This document shows positions 1-7,908 of a DNA stretch of 33,698 nt, in pieces (position 1 is the stretch's first letter; each line of letters starts with the position of its first letter). Position numbers and translations under genes: made by a program. Origin of the DNA: Pseudomonadota bacterium (GTDB lineage: Bacteria > Pseudomonadota > Gammaproteobacteria > Steroidobacterales > GCA-2729495); the NCBI GenBank assembly GCA_963204745.1, contig CAUJHF010000011.1:1-33698 (forward strand), written 5' to 3'. Under the pieces are notes generated by a model. The model was not told the DNA's origin and ran no database searches. It saw nothing but the letters and a program-made list of their open reading frames with translations.

Positions 1-480
1 CTCGGCGCTCAGCTGCTGGCGCGCGCGCTCGGTGCCCAGGTCACAGCCAATCCCGTCAAGGAAATCGGCTGGTACAACGTCGAAGCCACCGCAGAAGGCC
101 GGCGCGACCCGTTGTTTCGCCACTTTGCTGCCAGCGAAAAAATATTCCAGTGGCATGGCGACACTTTCACGATTCCGGATGGCGCGCTACATCTCGCCTC
201 CTCACCCGACTGCCGGAATCAGGCTTTCCGCTATGGCGATAACGTCTATGGCCTGCAGTTTCACCTCGAAGTGGATGCACCGATGATCCACCGCTGGCTG
301 CATGCCCCGGTGAACAGGCGCGAACTGGAAGGGCTGCGCGGCACTATCGACCCGGAACAGATTGCGGCCGATACGCCGCTGCATGTGCTGCAGTCCCAGG
401 CACTCGGGACGAAGCTGTTCGGCGAGTTCCTGCGTCTTTTCCAGGGCCGCCACCGGCGCGTGTCGCTACCCTCACGCTAG
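1..480 (+). CDS. Glutamine amidotransferase class I (C-terminal part)
   Basis: The reading frame is open from the first base, so the start and the upstream part are outside the window. The visible protein begins LGAQLLARALGAQV, which normally follows directly after the nucleophilic Cys of the GxCLGxQ elbow in class I glutamine amidotransferases (GuaA-type, COG0518). The other two catalytic residues are visible in GLQFHLEV: His codon at 262 and Glu codon at 268. Family members release ammonia from glutamine; stand-alone ones like this often have an unknown acceptor. The gene ends 31 bp before the CueR promoter and is probably unrelated to the copper operon. The exact substrate cannot be told from this fragment. 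Confidence 0.85.
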   Translation, partial: LGAQLLARALGAQVTANPVKEIGWYNVEATAEGRRDPLFRHFAASEKIFQWHGDTFTIPDGALHLASSPDCRNQAFRYGDNVYGLQFHLEVDAPMIHRWLHAPVNRRELEGLRGTIDPEQIAADTPLHVLQSQALGTKLFGEFLRLFQGRHRRVSLPSR

Positions 481-511
481 TAAAGCCGGCGCACTGCAAC
501 GCAGCCGGGAC

Positions 512-542
512 TTGACCCTCCCATCATGGGAAGGTTTAGCAT
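512..542 (+). promoter_or_regulatory. CueR-type promoter/operator with 19-bp spacer
   Basis: The -35 is TTGACC (512-517), the -10 is TAGCAT (537-542), and the spacer is exactly 19 bp, the stretched spacing typical of promoters activated by MerR-family regulators. Between them is a near-perfect dyad, ACCCTCCC (515-522), five bases, GGGAAGGT (528-535), with one mismatch. This is the familiar copper-efflux (copA/cueO) operator pattern. It should drive the regulator and copA together in response to Cu(I). Confidence 0.88.
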
Positions 543-549
543 GGCCGGC

Positions 550-993
550 ATGAATATCAGTTGCGCAGCACAGCTCTCCGGAGTCTCTGCAAAGATGATC
601 CGTCACTATGAAAGTGCCGGTCTGATACCTGCGGTGGCCCGTACCGCCGCAGGCTATCGCAGCTATACGCCCGAGGATGTCCATCGTCTGGCATTTATCC
701 GGCGCGCACGCGCAGTCGGATTTGGCACGCCCGAAATCCGGCAATTGCTGTCGCTGTGGCAAAACCGGCAGCGGCCGGCACGCGACGTCAAACGGCTGGC
801 CGTCGAACATCTTCAGCAGCTGCAGGAACGGATTGCAGACCTCGAAGCCATTGCCGATACGCTGTCGCACCTGATCAGTCACTGCCGCGGTGATGGCCGG
901 CCGGACTGCCCGATACTTGATTCACTGGCTGCAGAGGATCCCGAACCGGAAACCCGAAGCAATCGCGCACGACGCAGGCAGGCCTCAAAATGA
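550..993 (+). CDS. cueR: MerR-family copper-responsive regulator (CueR-like)
   Basis: Transcription activator that senses Cu(I) and untwists a 19-bp-spacer promoter. The N-terminus [21 protein letters not shown] is the usual MerR helix-turn-helix start, followed by the wing region ([18 protein letters not shown]) and a dimerisation helix. The metal-binding loop is [10 protein letters not shown], two Cys with seven residues between them, as in CueR. Start choice: ATGs occur at 526, 541 and 550. The -10 box occupies 537-542, so the ATG at 541 overlaps the promoter and cannot be on its transcript; the ATG at 550 sits about where transcription should begin and matches the family N-terminus. The GGGAAGG before 541 looks like a ribosome site but is the operator half-site. 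The end overlaps copA by ATGA, implying translational coupling. Confidence 0.9.
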   Translation: MNISCAAQLSGVSAKMIRHYESAGLIPAVARTAAGYRSYTPEDVHRLAFIRRARAVGFGTPEIRQLLSLWQNRQRPARDVKRLAVEHLQQLQERIADLEAIADTLSHLISHCRGDGRPDCPILDSLAAEDPEPETRSNRARRRQASK

Positions 994-3257
994 ACGACAC
1001 CGACAAAGCACACGTACCCACCGAACACTTCAGTTTCCCCGTCGAGGGCATGACCTGCAGCAACTGTGCCGGGCGGGTCGAAAAAGCGCTGCGTGCGGTG
1101 CCGGGCGTGGTCGAAGCGAATATAAACCTCGCCATCGAACGTGCCGACGTGCGTGCACTGACGGGCATCACGCAACTGCCGGCGCTGGCCGCAGCCGTCA
1201 GCGCAGCCGGCTACCGCGCCCGGATTCAGACGACTGCCGAAACACCCGTTGATGCAGAGACCGAAGATCGCTCCCGCGAGCAGTCGAAACTCCGCCGCGA
1301 ACTTGCAGTGCTGGTGGTTTCGGCAGCTCTGGCTGCACCGCTGCTGTGGCAGATGGCCGGGATGGGCCTCGGCCTGCACTGGCATCTGCCGGCCTGGCTG
1401 GAGCTGCTGCTGGCAACGCCGGTCCAGTTCGTGATCGGCGCGCGCTTCTACCGTTCTGCCTGGCAGGCGATCCGCGCAAAGGCCGGCAACATGGATGTAC
1501 TCGTCGTACTCGGCACGACCGCTGCTTATGGCTACAGTCTCTATCTGCTGGCCACACTGGGCTTCAGCGCCGCAACAGGCAAGCTGTATTTCGAAGCCTC
1601 AGTGATCATTATCACCCTGGTGCTGCTCGGCAAGTTTCTCGAAAGTCGGGCCAAACGCGGCACTACTGCCGCCATCCGGCAGCTCATGGAATTGCGCCCG
1701 CAGACCGCGTGCGTGCGACAGGCGGACGGCACCGAGCGGGAAATGCCGATCAACGAGGTACGCAGCGGCGACCGGATTGTGGTCCGGCCCGGCGAGCGCA
1801 TTCCGGTCGATGGTCTGGTGCACACGGGGCGCAGCGAAGTCGACGAATCGCTGATTACCGGTGAGAGCCTGCCGGTCGACAAACAGCCTGGCAGCAAGGT
1901 GACGGGGGGTGCAATCAATGGCACCGGTTTGCTGATAGTTCGCACGACCGCCGTCGGTGCGGATTCAACCCTGGCGAAGATCATCCGCCTCGTCGAGAAC
2001 GCCCAGAGCGGCAAGGCGCCTGTACAGCGCCTGGTAGACCGGATCAGCGCGATCTTTGTGCCGGTGGTCGTGATCCTGGCACTGATCACCTTCGTCGCCT
2101 GGATAGTGATCACCGGTGATTTAGAGCACTCGCTGGTCTCGGCAGTTGCCGTACTGGTGATCGCCTGTCCCTGTGCGCTGGGCCTTGCGACTCCCACTGC
2201 GATCATGACCGGAACAGGTGCCGCAGCCCGTGCCGGCATTCTGATCAAGGACGTCGAAGCACTCGAACGCGCTCATCGTCTGGATACCATCGTTTTTGAC
2301 AAGACCGGCACGCTGACAGTCGGGCAGCCGGCGCTCGTCGGTATCCATATGGTCCGTGGCAGCCAAGATGAGCTGTTGCAGCTGGCCGCCTCGGTACAAC
2401 AGGCTAGCGAGCATCCCCTCGCCCGTGCCGTCATCAATTATGCGGGCTCACGCGGACTGGCAGGCAGCGGGGTCACGGATTTCCGCAGCCATACCGGTCG
2501 TGGTGTGACCGGCACGGTGGCCGGACGCGAGATCATGCTTGGCAACCAGAAATTGCTTGTCGAACAAAAGATCGAAGCGGGTACGGCCCTGGAAGCAGCT
2601 GCGCGCATGGAGAAGCAGGCCCAAACGGCTGTGTTTGTCGCTGATCGCGACGGCGTGATCGGCATACTGGCAATTGCCGACCAGTTGCGACCGGAAGCCA
2701 TCGCGGCCGTCGCCACGCTGCGCGACATGGGCGTACACACACTGATGCTTTCAGGCGATGCCGAACTTGTTGCTGAGGAGATCGGCCGCCAGGCCGGTGT
2801 GGACGAGGCACGCGGAGCGATACAACCCGAGGGCAAAGCGCAGACTATCGGGCAGTTGCGCAATGCGGGCCGCATCGTCGGCATGATCGGCGACGGCATC
2901 AACGACGCACCGGCGCTGGCCGCTGCCGACGTCGGCATCGCGATGGGAACCGGTACCGATATTGCAATGGAAACGGCGGGCGTGACATTGATGCGCGCCG
3001 ACCCGCGACTGGTGGCCGGTGCGATCGCTGTCAGTCGCGCCACCTTCCGCAAGATTCGCCAGAACCTGTTCTGGGCATTCATCTATAACCTGATCGGCAT
3101 CCCGGCGGCGGCGCTCGGCTATCTGAGTCCGGCTCTGGCGGGTGCTGCCATGGCCATGAGCAGCGTCAGCGTGGTCAGCAATTCACTGCTGCTGCGCCGC
3201 TGGCGCCCCGCACTGCGGGACGCAGTCCAGACTGCTTCAGTCCACGACATTCCCTGA
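990..3257 (+). CDS. copA: Cu(I)-exporting P1B-type ATPase
   Basis: Inner-membrane ATPase that pumps Cu(I) from the cytoplasm to the periplasm. The 755-residue protein has one N-terminal heavy-metal-associated domain with GMTCSNC (C23 and C26), actuator motif TGES (290-293), the transmembrane metal site CPC (393-395), phosphorylation motif DKTGTLT (D437), the nucleotide-domain HP pair (H475-P476) and GDGIND from G634. All key motifs are intact. Only one metal-binding domain is present, common for bacterial CopA. The start codon overlaps the regulator stop (ATGA), and both lie behind the CueR promoter, which fixes the metal as copper (or silver) rather than zinc or cadmium. Confidence 0.96.
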   Translation: MNDTDKAHVPTEHFSFPVEGMTCSNCAGRVEKALRAVPGVVEANINLAIERADVRALTGITQLPALAAAVSAAGYRARIQTTAETPVDAETEDRSREQSKLRRELAVLVVSAALAAPLLWQMAGMGLGLHWHLPAWLELLLATPVQFVIGARFYRSAWQAIRAKAGNMDVLVVLGTTAAYGYSLYLLATLGFSAATGKLYFEASVIIITLVLLGKFLESRAKRGTTAAIRQLMELRPQTACVRQADGTEREMPINEVRSGDRIVVRPGERIPVDGLVHTGRSEVDESLITGESLPVDKQPGSKVTGGAINGTGLLIVRTTAVGADSTLAKIIRLVENAQSGKAPVQRLVDRISAIFVPVVVILALITFVAWIVITGDLEHSLVSAVAVLVIACPCALGLATPTAIMTGTGAAARAGILIKDVEALERAHRLDTIVFDKTGTLTVGQPALVGIHMVRGSQDELLQLAASVQQASEHPLARAVINYAGSRGLAGSGVTDFRSHTGRGVTGTVAGREIMLGNQKLLVEQKIEAGTALEAAARMEKQAQTAVFVADRDGVIGILAIADQLRPEAIAAVATLRDMGVHTLMLSGDAELVAEEIGRQAGVDEARGAIQPEGKAQTIGQLRNAGRIVGMIGDGINDAPALAAADVGIAMGTGTDIAMETAGVTLMRADPRLVAGAIAVSRATFRKIRQNLFWAFIYNLIGIPAAALGYLSPALAGAAMAMSSVSVVSNSLLLRRWRPALRDAVQTASVHDIP

Positions 3258-3291
3258 GCAATTCCCGTATTTCATTTTTTCTGGCAGCCGG

Positions 3292-3320
3292 TATCATAAG
3301 ATGTATTGCATATGAATGTT
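3292..3320 (+). promoter_or_regulatory. Putative NsrR-repressed promoter
   Basis: AAGATGTATTG at 3298-3308, one base, then ATATGAATGTT at 3310-3320. Against the known NsrR pattern (an 11-bp inverted repeat with 1-bp spacing, AAGATGYATTT and its complement) the first half matches 10 of 11 and the second 8 of 11. A possible -10, TATCAT (3292-3297), lies immediately upstream, so the site would cover the transcription start, the expected place for a repressor. NsrR is an NO-sensing Fe-S repressor; the regulator itself is not in this window. Confidence 0.55.
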
Positions 3321-3346
3321 CTGAAAACAGCCCTCAGGAGATACCG

Positions 3347-3598
3347 ATGAACCACCAGCACCTGTCAGACGACATGATTTACCCCTTCGATGCCCGCGGT
3401 GTCGCGAAACGCTTTCGCCACGCTGCGATTTTCGGCGCCCTTGATGCCCTGATGCCCGGCGAGACCATGCGTTTCTGCAACGATCATGATCCGCTGCCAC
3501 TACTGGCCCAGGCGCAGAACCGCTATGGCGATGCACTCAGAATCGAGTACATGCAACGCGAACCCGGTGCGATCGTCATCGATTTCACCCGCCAGTAA
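3347..3598 (+). CDS. DUF2249 domain protein
   Basis: An 83-residue soluble protein. The core reads FDARGVAKRFRHAAIFGALD, then MPGETMRFCNDHDPLPLL, the signature of DUF2249 (SirA/TusA-like fold), ending with the typical strand GAIVIDF. Function is not established; the family is repeatedly found beside denitrification and NO-detoxification genes, sometimes fused to hemerythrin domains. The start is well supported by AGGAG at 3335-3339, seven bases before ATG. An NsrR-like site lies at the promoter and a candidate NO dismutase gene faces it from downstream, so a role in the NO response is the best inference. Confidence 0.85.
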   Translation: MNHQHLSDDMIYPFDARGVAKRFRHAAIFGALDALMPGETMRFCNDHDPLPLLAQAQNRYGDALRIEYMQREPGAIVIDFTRQ

Positions 3599-3610
3599 AC
3601 CGTACCCGAC

Positions 3611-3637
3611 CGGGCGCCGGTGCAATGCCGGCGCCCG
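3611..3637 (+). terminator. Hairpin after DUF2249 gene
   Basis: Perfect 10-bp stem CGGGCGCCGG (3611-3620) with CCGGCGCCCG (3628-3637), loop of seven bases, 12 bases after the stop codon. There is no T-run after it, so it may stabilise the mRNA end rather than act as a classic intrinsic terminator. Confidence 0.5.
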
Positions 3638-3827
3638 ATGATGCCGCTTCGAATACCGCTCTGGACCATGACCGACCCGGCAAACTCGGCCGCGAACGCA
3701 TGAGTCGCCAGGCAATCCTCTCCGTTCTGTTTGATCGCAGCAGATAGCCGCCACATCCCGGCCGCCCGAGGCCGGGGTTCAGGCCCTGACAGCATTGCTG
3801 CGGCTGCATTCCGGGAACCGGAAAAGA

Positions 3828-3880
3828 CCGGGCCCCGGTCAGCCAGCCAACTCTTCGTTGACTGACCAACCGGGGCCCGG
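3828..3880 (-). terminator. Terminator-like hairpin after nod-like gene
   Basis: A 12-bp perfect stem, CCGGGCCCCGGT (3828-3839) with ACCGGGGCCCGG (3869-3880). The loop contains further pairing (GTCAG with CTGAC, and CAAC with GTTG around TCTTC). On the minus strand the stem is followed by TCTTTTCC, a short weak T-tract, as expected for a terminator of the leftward gene ending at 3909. Confidence 0.6.
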
Positions 3881-3908
3881 CCGGGATATCAGCTGAAAGG
3901 TTTCAGCT

Positions 3909-6320
3909 TTAGCCGCGGATCTTCGGCTCCAGTTCAGCAGACCACTCTCTGCCGAACTCGTCGCCGTACTCCGCCTGGTAGGCCTTCCACTCGTCCGTCT
4001 CGGTGTCCGTCTCCGCATTCATGCGGGCACCCCGTGAGAGCACGAAGTACATCAGCGGCAGCAGACCACCGAACACGAATACCGCGCCACCGATCGAACG
4101 GAGGTAGGTCAGGGTTTCGAAGACCGGACCCATGACCACGTCCGTGGTACGGGCAGCCCAGTAACCTTCCGTGAGCACGATCCAGATCTGGTACAGGCCG
4201 ACCGGGAACATGTCGAGGAACATCATCAGCGCAATACCGATGTTCAGGGACCAGAAGGCCGTGCGTACCAGCTTTTCATTCCAGGCAGACTTCTGGAACA
4301 GGTGCTGGCAGCAGAACAGCAAACCGGCAAGGGCCACGTTGCCCTTCACACCGAACATTGCAGCGTGAGCATGGTTAAGCGTCATGTAGGTCGCATGCTC
4401 GTAGTAGTTGACGATCGGCAACGTGATCAGCGAACCGAACACACCGGCGCCGAAGATGTTCCAGAAGTTGACGCCCAGGATGAACAACCAGACGGCTTCC
4501 ATCACGTGCATCTGCTTGCCCTGAACACGGAGTTCATGGGCGCGACCGCTCTCCTGGCGCATCTGCCAGGCATCCAGCGTAAGCAGCAGCAGTGGCAACA
4601 CCTGGAGGGTGGAGAACACGCTACCAACCGCGATGATGCCTGTCGGCTTGGCGATCCAGTAGAAGTTGTGCGAGATGCCGTTGATCGCCGTGACCAGGAA
4701 GAGCATGACGGCCAGGAAGATTACCCGCTCTGCCATCAGGCGCGTTACGAGACCCATCTGCACCAGCAGATAGGCGACGATAACGGTCGTGAACACCTCG
4801 AAGGTCACCTCGACCCACATGTGGACCGTCATCCAGCGCCAGTAGTCGGAGATGGCGAAGTTGGAATTCGGCGTCATGAGGACGCTGAAGAACAGGAACA
4901 GCACCATGATGCCACTGCCCCAGAGCAGCCAGGCGGGAACGGACCACATGTTCTTCGCGGATACCCAGGGCTTCACACCACGATAAATGATGAAGATCCA
5001 GAGCACGAAGGAAGCCAGCAGAAGCAGCTGGAAGAAACGGCCCAGCTCGATGAACTCCCAACCCTGACTACCAAACCAGTAGGACATCATGTCGTTCATG
5101 TAGCCGCGCTGACCGGTATAGATACCGAATACAGCGCCGAGAGCCACGACAACCGACATCGCGAACAGCAGGTTGATCAGGAACAGCTGGCCCTTCGGTA
5201 CCTTGGCCAGACGCGGCAGGAAGAAAATCGTGTATCCGACCCATGCCATGAAGAACCAGAAGATCTGCAGCAGCGTGTGATAGCTGCGGGCCACGGTAAA
5301 CGGCATCAGTTCATTGAGATTGAGGCCGAAGGGGCGGACAAAGTCCATGGCGCCGACGATACCCATGAATACCTGGATACCGAAGCAGATGATTGCCAGC
5401 GCAAAGAACTTGTAGGTGGCTTTCTGCGTCGGCCGAACGTAGCCGTTCTCGAGATCAGCGGTGGTCAGCGAATGGCCACCAGACTCCGAAGAATCAAATA
5501 CGTCGACTTCCTGCATCTTCATCTGGCCGTACGCGTACAGGATTACGCTGATACCGATCCACAGGAAGAAGATGCTGACCATGCTCCAGATGAACGTAGC
5601 CGTCGTGGCGACGTTGCCAACCGACGGGTCGTAGGGCCAGTTGTGCGTGTAGCTGTAGGTCTCGCCAGGACGGTTCGCGGCAGAAACCCAGCCACCCCAG
5701 AAGAAGAAGCCGGTCAGCGCGCGAATATTCTCGACACCGTTGACCTGGTTGATCGGGTCCATACGGTCCTTGTAGGTCGGGTCGGTGAACATCCGGGTGT
5801 AATGGACATTCAGCTCCTCGAACGCATTCATCTGCGCAGCAGTGAGGCTGATGGTACCGGCAGCTTCGTCGTAGGTGTTATTGCGCGCCTCGCGCATGAC
5901 GCGCTGATTGATCGCATCCCGCTCGTACTCGGTCAGGGCTGCGGCACCGGTGCTCGCCAGCATCTCCTTGGTGTAGTACTCCTGCATCGACACTACCGTG
6001 CGATGCAGGGCATCGGCGGTGAAGTCGGGACCACGGTCGCCACCGTCACCCCAGAAGGAGCCATAGCCCATCAGGCCGCGGAGGTGGAACACTTCCTTGC
6101 CGCGCTCGATCTGTTCCTGGGAAACAAAGACTTCGCCGGTTTCGGCAGATACGTAGTCAACCAGCGGCGGCGAGCCGCTGTAGGTTTGCTGGCCCAGATA
6201 AACCAATCCAGCCACACTGATCACCGTGACGATCAGAAAGTGGGTGGTCCAGTTCTTTTTGTTCAGGAGCCACTGCGCCAGATTCTGGCCACCTGAACTC
6301 TCGACGGACTTAGTGCTCAT
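3909..6320 (-). CDS. nod: Candidate NO dismutase (qNor-like, Nod)
   Basis: An 803-residue membrane protein of the quinol NO reductase family. After one N-terminal membrane helix comes a periplasmic domain (about 45-235) with no CxxCH, so no heme c, then a NorB-type core. Heme ligands are present: H348 (SYHTLLQ), H650 and H652 (NHAHAAMFG). FeB ligands H500 and E504 (HMWVE) and H551 are present, but the next residue, normally His, is N552 (SHNFYW). The conserved Glu of the following helix (SALEP-like in qNor) is Q573 (STLQV). Quinol-site residues are missing: the AHY-x2-E stretch is replaced by AMDFVRP (323-329) and the Asp of RxPGD is G745 (RSIGG). These changes together mark NO dismutase, proposed to make N2 and O2 from NO, rather than an NO reductase. 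Start at 6320 has AAAGGAG nine bases upstream. Activity is inferred, not shown. Confidence 0.85.
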   Translation of the reverse strand: MSTKSVESSGGQNLAQWLLNKKNWTTHFLIVTVISVAGLVYLGQQTYSGSPPLVDYVSAETGEVFVSQEQIERGKEVFHLRGLMGYGSFWGDGGDRGPDFTADALHRTVVSMQEYYTKEMLASTGAAALTEYERDAINQRVMREARNNTYDEAAGTISLTAAQMNAFEELNVHYTRMFTDPTYKDRMDPINQVNGVENIRALTGFFFWGGWVSAANRPGETYSYTHNWPYDPSVGNVATTATFIWSMVSIFFLWIGISVILYAYGQMKMQEVDVFDSSESGGHSLTTADLENGYVRPTQKATYKFFALAIICFGIQVFMGIVGAMDFVRPFGLNLNELMPFTVARSYHTLLQIFWFFMAWVGYTIFFLPRLAKVPKGQLFLINLLFAMSVVVALGAVFGIYTGQRGYMNDMMSYWFGSQGWEFIELGRFFQLLLLASFVLWIFIIYRGVKPWVSAKNMWSVPAWLLWGSGIMVLFLFFSVLMTPNSNFAISDYWRWMTVHMWVEVTFEVFTTVIVAYLLVQMGLVTRLMAERVIFLAVMLFLVTAINGISHNFYWIAKPTGIIAVGSVFSTLQVLPLLLLTLDAWQMRQESGRAHELRVQGKQMHVMEAVWLFILGVNFWNIFGAGVFGSLITLPIVNYYEHATYMTLNHAHAAMFGVKGNVALAGLLFCCQHLFQKSAWNEKLVRTAFWSLNIGIALMMFLDMFPVGLYQIWIVLTEGYWAARTTDVVMGPVFETLTYLRSIGGAVFVFGGLLPLMYFVLSRGARMNAETDTETDEWKAYQAEYGDEFGREWSAELEPKIRG

Positions 6321-6397
6321 TTGCTTAGGCTCCTTTAAAGGTGGCCGGAATACCAACTAGGTAGAGATAGCTTGCTGAATAATCAATGTGGCGGTAA

Positions 6398-6411
6398 ATG
6401 ACCCAGATCAA
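6398..6411 (-). promoter_or_regulatory. FNR/Dnr-like box upstream of nod-like gene
   Basis: On the minus strand the sequence TTGATCTGGGTCAT matches the FNR/ANR/Dnr pattern TTGAT-N4-ATCAA in 8 of 10 defined positions and lies 77 bp before the start codon of the nod-like gene. Regulators of this family activate genes on oxygen loss (FNR/ANR) or NO (Dnr/NnrR). A clear -10 box is not obvious; GATTAT or TATTCA downstream are possible. The rest of the 6321-6606 gap holds a weak TTGTCA-N17-TAATTT promoter candidate (6530-6558) for the rightward gene. Confidence 0.5.
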
Positions 6412-6606
6412 TCATCCCTAGGTAATTACACTTATGATTGCCGCAACAATCAGTATTTCATGATGGAGATACTTGAATGGAGACAGCCCCCCGAGCTGCT
6501 CCCCGCCGTGCAGGATACATGAGAATTCCTTGTCAACAGTATTCCTGCGCAGTAATTTGCCAGAGAACACCAAATACCTTTCCGGACACCATGACCAGGC
6601 GGCGCA

Positions 6607-7308
6607 ATGAAGACCAAGATCCTTTCGTGGCTGAAATCTCCCGTTGAGGAGAAAGCTGTTGTCCGGTCCGCTGATCAGGGCGAAGAGCAGGCCAGTGAGC
6701 GTAACGATCAGATCGATGCGCCGCTCGATGGTCCGCAGGAATGGCGGGACAGAAACGGCCAGCTGCGCGAGCGACAGGACTGGAAAAATGGCGTCAGGCA
6801 CGGCCCCTGGGAGATGCATCACGCGAATGGCCAGCTGCGCTCCAGGGGCAATTACCAGGACGGTCTGCGCAACGGTGCCTTCGAGGTTTACTTCAGCAAC
6901 GGGCAGTTGCGTTCCAGGGGTACGCACCGACAGGACAAGCGCGACGGGCCCTATGTTTCGCACTACGAAAATGGCCAGCCGGATTCGCGGGGCACCTTTG
7001 CAGGCGGCAACAAGGAAGGTGTCTGGGAGTGGTTTTATTCAGACGGCCAGCTCAAACAGAAAGGCGTCTACAAAGACGATCTGCCGGAGGGCGCCCTGGA
7101 AACCTATTATGAAAGCGGCCAGCTGAAAGCCACCGAGCACTACTCGGCCGGCAAGCAGGATGGTGCCTATGTGACCTACCACGAGAACGGTCAGGTGCAC
7201 GGGCGCGGACAGTTCTGGAACGGTCTTCCGGACGGCGCATACGAACTCTACAACAAGGACGGAGGCCTCCGGGAATCAGGCACCTACAGGAAGGGCGTAC
7301 GCAAGTAA
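6607..7308 (+). CDS. MORN_2 repeat protein, first of two
   Basis: A 233-residue protein with a charged N-terminal segment (1-45) and then about eight tandem repeats with a strict 24-residue period, each starting NGQLRxRG or similar and containing a DGxxE-type turn and an aromatic pair (WEMHH, FEVYF, WEWFY). This is the MORN_2 (YwqK-like) repeat, which stacks into an elongated beta sheet. Many such proteins carry the label 'toxin-antitoxin YwqK antitoxin' in databases; nothing here resembles a toxin partner, so I do not use that name. No signal peptide is seen. It is divergent from the nod-like gene and 10 bp ahead of a paralogue. The ribosome site is weak (AGGCGG). Function unknown. Confidence 0.8.
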   Translation: MKTKILSWLKSPVEEKAVVRSADQGEEQASERNDQIDAPLDGPQEWRDRNGQLRERQDWKNGVRHGPWEMHHANGQLRSRGNYQDGLRNGAFEVYFSNGQLRSRGTHRQDKRDGPYVSHYENGQPDSRGTFAGGNKEGVWEWFYSDGQLKQKGVYKDDLPEGALETYYESGQLKATEHYSAGKQDGAYVTYHENGQVHGRGQFWNGLPDGAYELYNKDGGLRESGTYRKGVRK

Positions 7309-7318
7309 CGTTGAAGAC

Positions 7319-7879
7319 ATGGCAAGGCTGGTCTTTTACATCAAGCGGTTCTTCTCGCGCCTCAGGCGACCGGACGGGTTTACGGAATGGTACTACCCGA
7401 ACGGCCAGCTGGAGCACAAGGGCAGCTACCAGAACGGCAGGGAAACCGGCTACTGGGAATACTTCCGTGAAGACGGGACGATGGAATTCCGCGGCAGCTT
7501 CCGGCATGGCCTGCGGGATGGAAACTGGGAGTTGTTCCACCCGAACGGCCAGGTGATGGTCAGCGGGAATTCAAAGGCCGGGAAACCCGAAGGAACGTTT
7601 GAGCGTTTTTCCGAGAGCGGACACCTGCTGGAGCGGTCGGTCTACAGGAACGGAGAGCAGGACGGACTCTGTGAACGGTTCTATCCGAACTGCCAGCTGA
7701 GCGAGAAAGGCAGGTACGAAGGCGGGAAGGAGGATGGCTACTGGGAGTACTACTACCCAAGCGGCCAGCTGAAAAAACGGGGTCGCTTCATCAATCGCGA
7801 CAAGTCCGGCCTGTGGGATTTTTTCGACGAGAACGGCCTGCTGCTTGAAAGCCGCAACTTCACGGAAAACCAGCGCTAG
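7319..7879 (+). CDS. MORN_2 repeat protein, second of two
   Basis: A 186-residue paralogue of the preceding gene, with seven repeats of the same 24-residue period (NGQLEHKGSYQNG, then SGQLKKRGRF and so on). The N-terminus MARLVFYIKRFFSRLRRP is a basic amphipathic helix that could bind the membrane surface; there is no cleavable signal peptide. It follows its neighbour after 10 bp, so the two are almost certainly one transcript made by duplication. It converges with fdxA. Function unknown; the position between the nod-like gene and the ferredoxin/PFOR pair is the only clue. Confidence 0.8.
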   Translation: MARLVFYIKRFFSRLRRPDGFTEWYYPNGQLEHKGSYQNGRETGYWEYFREDGTMEFRGSFRHGLRDGNWELFHPNGQVMVSGNSKAGKPEGTFERFSESGHLLERSVYRNGEQDGLCERFYPNCQLSEKGRYEGGKEDGYWEYYYPSGQLKKRGRFINRDKSGLWDFFDENGLLLESRNFTENQR

Positions 7880-7887
7880 TCGGCTGC

Positions 7888-7904
7888 CCGATGCAGGGCA
7901 TCGG
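7888..7904. terminator. Small hairpin between convergent genes
   Basis: CCGATGC (7888-7894) pairs with GCATCGG (7898-7904) around a three-base loop, in the 29-bp gap between the second MORN_2 gene and the end of fdxA. On the plus strand it is followed by CGATCTACTTTTCC, so a T-tract is present but offset by about ten bases. Confidence 0.35.
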
Positions 7905-7908
7905 CGAT

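Larger units (their letters stand above)
3599..3908. other. Convergent intergenic region with two hairpins
   Basis: This 310-bp gap lies between the convergent DUF2249 and nod-like genes. It holds the two hairpins listed separately. Between them (about 3640-3825) I see only very short reading frames without good ribosome sites and nothing I can name. Confidence 0.5.

Noticed and set aside
4302-6296. A 664-residue plus-strand reading frame opposite the nod-like gene
   Set aside because: Its translation is dominated by His, Gln, Asp and Glu with no recognisable motif, as expected from the antisense of a GC-rich membrane-protein gene; the minus strand has a full family match.
3909-6320. Plain quinol-dependent NO reductase (norZ) as the call
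   Set aside because: All three quinol-site positions and two active-site positions that I can align are changed in the direction of Nod; kept as the fallback if alignment disagrees.
6372-6386. Second FNR-like site (TTGAT and AGCAA arms) upstream of the nod-like gene
   Set aside because: The arms are separated by five bases instead of four and the right arm is poor, so it does not fit the family spacing.
6607-7879. Toxin-antitoxin label for the MORN_2 genes
   Set aside because: Based only on a database habit for YwqK-like repeats; no toxin-like partner is present.
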